Shown piece by piece: positions 26,194-37,400 of a DNA stretch of 64,000 nt. Position 1 is the first letter of the stretch. Each line of letters starts with the position of its first letter. The notes beneath the pieces were generated by a model. It was given only the letters and a program-made list of their open reading frames with translations. It was not told the DNA's origin and searched no databases. A program made the position numbers and the translations under genes. Origin of the DNA: Istiophorus platypterus (Eukaryota; Chordata; Actinopteri; Istiophoriformes; Istiophoridae); the NCBI GenBank assembly GCA_016859345.1, contig CM029129.1, positions 11,734,946 through 11,798,945 on the forward strand, given 5' to 3'.

Positions 26194-26969
26194 GTATCTC
26201 AATACATTTATTCCGCTCCCCGATATACTGTATAATGTATATATACTGTACACATTGGGATATCTTAAATAGAAATAAATCCTAAATTGCAGAGATAAAT
26301 GACACTATTCTCTGTTATTTAGATCAGTTCGAGACTGAGAGAGCGAAAAAGAGGACTGATCTATAGAATTGCTACTGGAGGCCTCAGAGCAGTTAAGAAG
26401 ACGGGGACACCGGATGGAAAAACATATAGAGACAGATGGGACCTAAGGGAGGTGGGATGGGGTGGAGGAGATCATCTGAAAAACTGGGAGATTACTGGGT
26501 CCAGGTCCCTGAAAACCAGATTGTACCGGGGGAGGAGGAGTTTGGACTGGCCGGTCAGATGTTTTATCAGTTGGAACAGAATGGATGTGAATCCGCTGGT
26601 GTCTGGGTATTCTGGTCTGAAAGAGATAGAAGGACGTAAGAGCACAGACAAAAGTCCCTTCCACTGTCTGATATCCTACCATTTTTTTTTTCTCATCAAT
26701 ATGCTTATTCATATGGTCAAATTATGTCAGACTCACACAGGACTTCTGATGCTGAATCTGGTATTAATATCTAGAAGATTAAATTAAAAAACATTTATAT
26801 AGGTGGAGTTTTTTTTAAAAAAAACAAATTCTTAGTCAGGATCTCTTAATGCTACAGTAGTCAATGATGTTCCATTAACACTGGATGAAATGACCATGTG
26901 TAATGTATGATTTGGCTACTGAAGAACTGTGCCAAGATTTGTACATTTAACAGACTGAAAATAAAACCC

Positions 26970-27195
26970 ACCTTCCTCCCACAGTCCAAAGACATGCAGG
27001 TTAACTCGCAACTCTAAATGGTCCGTAGGTGTAAATGTTAGCGTGACCGGTTGTTTGTCTCTATATGTCAGACCTGTGATAGACCGGCGACCAGACCACG
27101 CTGAAACCTGCCTCTCTCACAATGTCACCTCGGTTTGGCTCCCCCTCCAACAATCCTCAAAGGATTAGCAGTATAGCTCATGGATAGATGGAATT
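26970..27195 (+). mobile_element. Probable 3' tail of a fish non-LTR retrotransposon
   Basis: The segment starts around CCACAGTCCAAAGACATGCAG and ends in GGATAGATGGA-type short repeats. This wording is familiar from a very common dispersed repeat at the 3' end of fish LINE-like elements (from memory; the family name is not certain). There is no open reading frame. It would be a 5'-truncated copy. Confidence 0.5.
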
Positions 27196-27668
27196 TCTTG
27201 TTAATTATTAGCCGATATATGTATGCAGCAATACTGATATACTTATGATTAACGATGAATCAGTAACAAAAACCGTCGTTCTATAGTTTTTTTTGATTAG
27301 AGTAAGTCCAACACATCAGCGTGGCTGGTATTTTTAGTCAATTTTCGCTTAAGTGATTTATTAAGTAAAAAGGCCAAAATGTCCGTGGTTCAAGCTCCTC
27401 AAATGTGAGGATCTTCTTTTTTTAGTGTTTTATATCATTGTAAATTGACTATATATTTCAAATGTAAGTTAAACATACAGAAAAGATATTACCTTGGGCT
27501 CTGGGAAATTGCAATGAAAAAAAACTTTTTTTTTTCATTTGTAGACCTGATAATTCATTAGTCAAAAACAAAATTAATAGATATTTAAAAGAGCCTGTCA
27601 ACACACTGACAGGCAAATGAATACCAGAGTACAATGTACTGTGCACAAAACACCAAAATTCCACTCAC

Positions 27669-27751
27669 CTGATGAGCAGCAGCATTCACCGTCTGACACA
27701 ACTTCAGTCCTCTAGAGCCACCATCCCTTTCACGGGGTCCTTCACTCTCAT
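27669..27751 (-). other. pitpna stop-codon exon with possible 3' UTR splice
   Basis: The exon carrying the stop (27704-27706) runs 35 nt further to a textbook donor, CATCAG then GTGAGT (27663-27668). This suggests that the 3' UTR is spliced. The distance from the stop to that junction is below the 50-55 nt usually needed to trigger nonsense-mediated decay. The following UTR exon could not be located. Confidence 0.5.
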
Positions 27752-30460
27752 CTGACACACACAAGAAAAAACACATCATAAATCTCATTTCCATTCAAAC
27801 AGGAGTAATCAACACCCTGTTCTACCCCAGGACTCCAGAACAATGAACAATGACAAATTAATTAAACTTTGTTTAATTAATTTGTTTCTATGTACCTATT
27901 AGGAGAAATCCCATTTTAAAAAATGTGTTTAGATCTGTCCTCCTCGTTTTTTTTCCCCCACCTCATCTAGCTCCTTGCGCGTCTCCTCCTCCATGCGGCG
28001 AATGTCGTCCATGTTCAATTCGATCCACTTGTCGATCCAGCAGAAGAGCTGACGATGGAAATTAGTGAACAAACGCTTCTCTTGCTGAGGAAAACAGGAA
28101 AGGGAATATAAAGTCATACTGTAGTTTGGAGAGATTTCTAAGTGCAAATGATAAAATGAAGCTGTTTGACTATCAGAGATGTTTAATTCCATCCTGCTTT
28201 ACCCTGTTTATCCACTAGAGGCTGGTACAACACATACAGTCTGTAGAGTAACTACAGCATGATGGTGAATGATATAAAGCACTGTGGCACAATAGTCCTT
28301 ATAACACACAAACAGTGCAAATAACACTGTCAAGGGAGGGAAATAAAACATTTCCTGTTGGACAAACATTGTGTTGAACAGTTTATTAATAATTCCTGCT
28401 CACTAGCTGACCTACCTGTAGCTACCTGGATGTCATAATGATCATAAAGTGACAGACTGGAATGTACCGCAGTCCAAACTATAAACAAACCTTTTGAATG
28501 AAGTTCTCCACTTTATTTTGCAGACCCCACCACTTGAATTTGACAGTAACCAGTTTGTAGGCACACATGTGTGGGCAGTCTGTCCTGTTTGGAAGGTCCT
28601 TCTGCAAGTGCACAAACATACATACAGCAATTTTTGAGTTGTTAAAAAAGGTAGCTGGGCTATAAAATACACATCAAATACATATTTTACATTCATATTT
28701 TCAATCATTCATGTCCATATTTGAGAAATACTGAGTAAATTCTGACTACACAAAAACAATTTGCTGTTTGAGTTTTTCATATCTTATAGATACAAATAAA
28801 TGTTCAGTTCTATTGTTTGTAAATGTAATATCCCTATATAGTTAAATTTAACTATCAGAGTAAACTGAGTATTGACTATTTCAACACCGACTAGACAGTG
28901 TTTTTTATTTTATTTCGCACACCGATAATCAACAGTAATGTAGTTCGAGGTTGTTGTTTATCATGTATTTCAGTGGCTGCAGAACACGTCTCCACCAACA
29001 TTTACAACAAGATGCTGTACCTTCCAGTCTGGTCCTAGAGGGCCTCGTCCCGTCTTCACTGACTTGAACCTGCATGGGTCCTCCTCTGGTTTATAGTCCT
29101 GGAGAAACACAAGAAAAAACAGAATGAAAAACATGGATAAGATGACACAAGAAGTAAGAGACCTAGTTTATGTAATCATCTTAATATGAATCTTACGCTA
29201 AACATAATCACCTTTGGCTCCACTTGGCTTCTGTCTGCAATATCAATATAGACTACATCCACCTTTTTCCAGGTTTCTGCATCCAAACCGTGTACCTGAG
29301 GCAGAATAATAGAGCACAGCTAGAAAAAGGCTCAAGTCTCTGAAGGCAGCACACATAGAACATAGAGGAGAACATAAGGCTCAGGGTAAAAATTCTTTTT
29401 AAAGTTGTATGGTGCAAGTGAAAATGTAGGAGATTATAATCGGGTGATATATTTTGTGTAGCCTTTTATTTTTCTTATTCATTCATATATATGAACTCTA
29501 TCCAAAAGTTATTATTGAAGCCTAAACAAAAGGATTTTTTTCTGGGCAAGAATTCACACAGTAGTTTTTCGATTGGGAGACAAGTAAAGAGAGTAAAGCA
29601 GTGGGAAATAGTGGTACTTCTCAGCAACCAGTACACGAAATGGGCAATGAACAAAAACCCCCCATACAAAGCATGAGATACAGTATAATTTAAAATCAGG
29701 CATCAGTGGTGCAAAATGAACACTTCTCTGTGATGTGTGTCATCATCCCAAAAACCAGCAAACATGCTCATACTAAATTCCTGAAGCTTCTCATACACAC
29801 ACACATACACCTCCACTGCTAATTACAGTCTTTAGTAATTACATTTTCAAGGTGTCCCATGTCAGGTTTGTGCCATGTCTCAATCTTGATCAGGAAGTTA
29901 TCTTTCATATACTCGTTCTGCAGAGAAAAGAGAAGAGGAGAGACACTAAGTCTACAGAATAATATGCAAGCAAGTGAAAAACCATGAAATATAATCGAGT
30001 TTCATGCACACATACCAACACACACACACGCGCGCACACACACATATAAAGTAGTGGTGTCCGACTATTCTTGCTGCTGCTATGTCACTGAAATAGATTT
30101 CTCAACTTTCAGGTTGATTTGCTGCCTCTATGGGCATCAAAGTTTGGTGTGTCCTTTGTGTTGACATACACAAATCTCCTAATCATGAAAGAACAAAAAT
30201 ACTTACAGTGATAACTGCAGAGCCGGATGAAAGAAAGGAGCAAACAGAGAGAAAGAGAAACATAATGCAGTTAACGAACACATCAGAAATCTAGTAACAT
30301 TTACAATGTTGGTTAATGTACAAAAGTCAAGCAGAGCTCTTGAACAGTATTTGTCAGTGAGTATTGTGTGTAGGTTCAGGTTGTGCCTTTGACTATCCTA
30401 TGGTTTTGAATGCCAGATGGCTGTCAGGTAGCTGGTAGTGTGTGTGCGTATATGTGTGTA

Positions 30461-30522
<62 letters not shown>

Positions 30523-30628
30523 CTCAGCCTAAAAGGCTCAAGTGATTGCATGGCTCTTCTCACTGGACACACTGTATTCAATTATTCAACTACTCCTTCA
30601 AGGTGAAAGAGACCCAGAGAAACAAACA

Positions 30629-30674
<46 letters not shown>

Positions 30675-31398
30675 GTGTGAGAGAGAGACAGACAGACAGA
30701 CAGAGAGACAGAGACTGAGAGAAAGAGAGAGAGAGAAAGAGAAGTACCCAGAGAACGATAAATGCTCTGACAGATCAGCATCTATGTCACCTCCAAGTAC
30801 TTTGAGTCAGATGCATCCCAACATATTTGAGGATAAAAGTGTATATGATTATTTTTAGCATCAATATTTCCCTTTAAATCAACACTTTTGACAGCAGTAA
30901 TGAGAGTCCTGCGTTTTTGATTTGGTTCCACAAGCCCTCTGACCCTGTTTCAGACAGCAAATATATCAAAACATGCATTTTCAGTTATTATTGTGGGTAT
31001 AACTACAGCTTCCAAAATTATTTTGAGGCATTGGAAAATAGCCTTGAAAGACTGGGTGGATACAGTTGTATTGAGTGCATCTTATGAATCTGTTTCCAGG
31101 GACCTCTGTCAGACATTCATATAGATTGATTGAAATTATATAAATGTTTTCTTGCTGCCATGTACCGACATTTAAATGCCAACAATGTCGACAACACTGC
31201 TATTTTTAGTGTACCACTACAGCTCTATGAGTCAGTCAAAATATATACGAAAATATATACGATAATGTAACATATACATTGTCACTAACCAAATTTGAAC
31301 TTAATCTTTGTGACTAATACCATCAACTAATACCATTAACTTCTCAGCTTTGTGAGATAATGGTGTGTCCATTTTAGTGTTAGTACAAGGTTTGTGTA

Positions 31399-31446
<48 letters not shown>

Positions 31447-34400
31447 CTAGCTACCTGTGCGGCAATATGGGTATGCGTTCCAGGCTTTCTCGTGGATGTT
31501 GAGAGCTGAAGCTGGAGCCAACATTCTGACAAACGATGGCACTTTACTGCAGGTACAGGAAAGTGAAAAAAAGAATAAATCCATTATGAGTTTAACAGAA
31601 TTTTAATTATTTTATTTTTAATCATTTAACTCTATTTTAAACAGGAGAGACTAGGAACATGGGATTTTTGGTCCACGCTGCATTAATGTGTGGTTATAAG
31701 GATAAGATAAGATGCATGTGTGATCAGTAAAATAACCATAATTAATTTTAGATGGATTCTTGATCCGTATGCTCTTGGCAGAAACACAGGTTCTGCCAAC
31801 ATTCACACCATAACCCTTTCCACACCAAACCTTTACCTGACAGGCTAAACTAATTGTTTAGCAAGCATATTTCCCCAAACTATGAACTATTCCTTTAAAA
31901 GTAGCGTTCATTTTCAGCTTACTAGACTGCATGAAGTGAACCAGGGAGAAGACTTTAAAGTAACAGTATAACAGACCGAAGCAGAAAATTGTATGAATGG
32001 ACAGAAGCCAAAAGATGTGCCCTCAAAGGAGAAATGAATGAAGTAACCATCCTCAGTGAACTGTCTTTGAACCTTTTTACTCTTCTTAGCATTTAAACAC
32101 GTCTGAGAACTGCTTACCTCTGCAAATGGTAAATTTTGTGTGTGTACTGTCCCTTCTCTCCGTCCTTCTCATAGGGCTCATTTTTTAGCACCTCCACTCC
32201 TTCTCCGCCACCTGTCTCGTTCTTACTGGCCTCAGCCACGGAGTATAGCTGGCCAACCTGGTACTGAAAAAAAAACAATAACAACAAAGATTCAGGAAGA
32301 AAAAAAAACGGGTAAAATTGGTGTTTAAAGGGAGAAATAAGGAGGTGTTTCCCCTAAGCCTCCCTTAATGAATGCATGTTGGAGTCACCATGAATTATAC
32401 TGATGATGAGTGAGCTTTCATAGTCACAGGGAGATATCACTTCTTTTTACATGTGTGTTATCAACTCATCTATTTCAATCTTAAATGATGGATTACTTTT
32501 TCTTCTGATCCCAGATCGCTATATACCTTCTCCTTGCCCTGTCTCTGAATCCTCCTAATCTTTTCCATACCCCCTTGTTTGTCCTCCATCTTTAAACAGT
32601 GCTTAAACATAGCACAATGGCTCCTTTCATTTCTTAATCACCTCTAATCCACCATGTAGCCTCTGCATAAAGCTGGACTAGAGCACAGACACACTTAAGA
32701 CATCTCAAGCTTCCAACAAGTTGATGTAGTAAGAATTATTCTATTATATATTCTTTTATTTTTGCAGACAAGAGATTACAGTTATTCTGTCTAGTCCGTT
32801 ATCCATTAATTTACATCATTCTGTAAAATCAAATTTTGAGAATATTTTAGGTTAAGCAACAGTTTTCCCTTTGGTACTTTTGTACACAAAACCAATGGTC
32901 TACATTGCAGTCAGAACGTATTGAGACCTCTCACTTTTTTCACATTTAGTTATGTTGCAGCCTTATGATGAAATAGTTTAAATTCATTTTTCTCTAATAT
33001 ACCATCAATATCCCACAATGAAAAAATGAAAAAGAAATTTAGAAATTTTAGCAAATTTATCACATTCACTTCAGTATTCAGACCCTTTACTCAGTGCTTA
33101 GTTAAAGCAACTACGGCAGCATTCACAGCTCAGGGTTTTCTTGCTTCTAACATGACAAGCTTTGCACAACCGGATTTGGGGATTTTCTGCCATTCTTCCC
33201 TGCAGATCCTCTCAAGCTCTGTCATATTGGATGGGGCCCGTGGGTGGACAGTCATTTTCAGGTCTCTTGAGAGATGTTCAAATGGGTTCAAGTCAGGGCT
33301 CTGGCTGGGCCACTCAAGGACATTCCCAGAGTTGTCCTTAAGTTACTGTGAGCTTAGAGTCATTGACCTGTTGGAAGGTGAACCTTTGGCAAAGTCAGAG
33401 GCCCTGAAAGCTCTTGACCAGGGTTTTTATTTGGGATGTCTCTTCACTTTTTCCAGCTTTGAGCTTTCCCTCAACCGTGACCAGTCTCTCTGTCCCACCT
33501 CAACACCTCCAGAGCATGATGCTGCCACCACTACCATGCTTCACTGCTTCGATGGTATTGGGCAGGTGATGACTGGTGCCTGAGGCCAGAGAGTTCAATC
33601 TTGGTTTCGGTTCAATCACGGCTTTCGTGTGCCCTTTAACGTGGAGAGGCTTCCATCTTAATACTCTGCCATGAAGCCGAGGTCGGTGGAGTGTTTTTTG
33701 CAGTGATGGCTGACTTCTAGAAGTTTTGCATCTCCACACAGGATCTCTGGAAATCAGCCAGAGTGACCAGGGGCTTTCTTGGTCACCTCTCTTACCAGTG
33801 CTCAGTTTGGCCCTGGGAAGAATCCTGGTTGTTCCAAAGTTTTTCCATTGAAGAATCATGGATGCCACTGTGCTCCCCTCGGAACCTTATGTTCAGCAGA
33901 AATTTTTTGTAGCCTTCCCCATACCTGTGCCTCAACACAATCCTGTCTCTGAGCTCTGCATGCAGTTTCTTCAACCTCATAGCTTGGTTTTTGCTCTGAT
34001 ATGCATTCTCAGCTGTGAGACCTTGTGTAAACAGGTGTGTGCCTTTCAAAAACATGTCCAACCAATTGATTTTACCACAGGTGGTCTCCAGTCAAGGTTC
34101 AGAAACATCTCAAAGACTATCAAGAGAAATTGGAGGCACCTGAGCTAAATTTCGGGCGTCATAGCAAAGGGTCAATCATTGGATTTAAAAGATTTAACAG
34201 AGCTAGTGAATCAAGGCCAAATTCTAGATATATTTTAAGGGGGACTAGATGGTTAAGCTTTTTTTTAAATCAACAGATCATGTATTCAGCACAACAGTAT
34301 CAGATGTTCACTACTGCATCAATTGTTTTAGCTACCTCAAACTTTCAGACGTTAGGTATGTGACCAAGAAAGACATTTCAGTGAATAGAAAAGCTCACTG

Positions 34401-37400
34401 ACACTGCTTCTCTTAACCATGACCTTTTGAGTGCATTTGAAAGGTTGCTCCTTAGCAACAGCAATGAAAGACAAAAAGAACAAAGATCCAGATGAACTGT
34501 GCCAAACTGATTTAAATGACCTTCACATAATGTGGACACTGAATTTTTGGAAAGAAGGGATAACTGTGGCCATGATGGTCTCTGATGGTCCCTGGACTGG
34601 ACACTGAGTCCCTTAAATCAGCTGCAGATACCGCAACTGCCAACTTTATAAATGGGATGCAGGAACAGCATAGCCTCCCTGGTGACAGTGTTGGACAAAT
34701 ATAATTCAACCTTTCTTTGCGAGATGACTCCATGTCCAGTTAACAGACTGGAAATTTAATTTGGTAAATTCTCCAGGGGCTTCAACAGATGGAAATAAAG
34801 AGGAAGAACTGGAAGAATCCAAATTAAATCAACTTGAGGATGGATTGAATCTTTACACACCTAAAGTGTAGGCAGATTGCAAACCATATCTTGTAATTGG
34901 TGGTGAATTACTGAAGACTACAGCTTCAGACATCAGAGAGTGAGAGAGAGAGAAGATGAAGCCTTGGAGGGATATAATGCGAAGGACACTGGGTTCAAGA
35001 GACAGGGGATGATACTCAAGTGTCTTTAGGCTTTGCAGATCACATTTTAGTCAAATAAATCTTGTTTAGTATTTTTCCAGAATCTAATCGTGACATAGCA
35101 TGCTGACTAGGCAGCAACGTGTTTACATCTAGAGCCTCTATACACTTAAAACATGTGCACAATTTAAATATAAGAACTTATAAAAGCCCTAGTATCATCC
35201 AAAGAAGAACAGATTTAGTGATGGCAGGCACTTGTGCTTCGCTTTTGGGAATAAAGTGAACCAAGGAATTAGAATTTAAAAAAGCTAAGCCTTGAGCCAT
35301 TTTAGCTAAAACATACATGCACGCACGCACAAAACAAATGCATGCGCACGCACACATACATAGTTACATGCTGAAATAAAACTTACCTCTTCCACAGAGA
35401 TGGGAAGAATCACTCGACTAGAAGAGAAGGAAAAAGAAAGGAAGTTACTGAAAAAAATAATAAAGGAACAATCAAACCAAAACATTGCTCCTCCTCAGGT
35501 CTACCCATTGTATTAGTTTGAGCCTAAAGCTCAGAAGGGTTTGCAGAGCTACATTTTTCTAATGTTGGCTGGCTTGACATACATTGAGCTGCAGGCACAG
35601 TGTTTATTGTGAAATTATGGTGCATTCTAATGTGACATTCATCATGCTTCACTTTGGTAATAATGGATTTTCTCTGCGAAATGGATTGGCCCGGAGAAAC
35701 CCTGTGAGTGACACACTGACAACACGAGGTGACATCTTTAAACATTTAGCTCAGCACGGATCTGGACACCAATCACATCCTCTCCATGATGCTGTTTCAG
35801 ATGATTCCTTGGCTGAGCTGGAGTGAGCCAAGGAGATTTGTAATGAGCTACATGTACAGTATATGAGCTGTACAAACAGAAGATGATGATTAAACAGTTT
35901 TGGCCCGACTTCTTCAACCAATATAATTAATATCCCAGATCAGCAACTCACAGATTTCAATTTTAAAGGAATTTCTCCTTGTAAAGAGCAAAGAGTAGAC
36001 TGTCTTCAGGGTTTTTGCAAAGTAAATGACATGGCTATTTGTTTATTCTTTAGCATGACAAATTATACTTTATTAACAATAGTCATAGAATAATAAAATA
36101 AAACATGGATTCCAAACAGCCTGTAAAGTGGGAAATTCACACATTTCACTTTGATACTGTAACACTGCGTCATCTGGAGAGAACAAATGATCTATTCTTT
36201 GCTCTTCTGAAGGGAAGATGAGAATATGCTTCACTGAAGCAGGAAAACAGCCGAGATCAAATACAAAAACTGAGATGTGATGCCCGGTTTTCAGGTCATT
36301 TGTCTGAGAAGTTATTTTATAAGGATTTAAAAAAGAGGTTACTTTATATGAGGAGAAAGATGTGTTTTAGATACACACTGGTTTTTAACTGGCTATTAAA
36401 TTATTTTTTACATAATAAAAAAAAAGCCTAGATGAGGTGCAGGATTAGCAATTTTTGTTATCTATTCAAGGACTGAGCAGCTATTGATTATTAGTTGCAC
36501 CATGTAAAATTAGCATTTTATAGTTTTTACTTCTTGAATTATTCAAAAGCTTTTATGGTTACTAAAAAAAAACCCAAAAACACTTGAATATTTCTGCCAG
36601 TCAGGTAAACACGGGCGCCTCCAAATGGGTAGAACACTAACTACGCATGTGGCCAAGAGCAGGTGCACTGGACCTAAAATATCGTTAAGTAAGCTACTGT
36701 TGAAAAGTATAAATAGAAAGTCCAGTCCTCTTGGATAGATAAAGCTTACAACTAAGATTATTTGTATGCAATTAGCATTTTGTTGTTTGTATGTCCCTGC
36801 TGTTTTGCCTTTTTGCCATATTTTGTTTATTCATCTCAAATATTTTCTCATTTCATCATTGTGTTAACAAAAGAGTGTTGACAAAATTATGACAATGATG
36901 ATGCCAGCACTACCTCTGAATGAGCCAAGAACAAATCTGTTTTTGTTCACATTTTGCCTTAGTGGCAACAGGCCCAGTGAAACAAATATGTTGGTAAAAC
37001 ATAGAACTACCAGTATAGCATGTTGCACTTAATGAGTCAGTCTTCAGTTGTTAGCGTCATGAACATCAAGACATATAAGGAAACAAACCCTCGTGTTTCA
37101 TTCTCTTTAATTTACATATATGAATACTATTTGTAGTGCACTCATTCATACTAGCAGTGTGTCACTGTGAAATCAGATTCACCATTTATGATCCAATGAT
37201 CACCTCATACCTTTTTAGGCAACTAATCTCAAGGAAACTTGGCAGTGATGGAAAATTAAGTGTTGATAGGTTATTCTGCTCTGACAAATAATGTAAAAAA
37301 ATTAGAAATCCACTTATATTCCTATTTAACCTAATATGTAACATGTAATCTAGTAAATTCCATTTTCCAGTTTGATTGTGGATTTAAGGGGTAAGAAGTT

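Noticed and set aside
33026..33583. 185-codon plus-strand open frame
   Set aside because: It is the antisense of the Tc1-like transposase remnant and terminal repeat; the coding sense is the minus strand.
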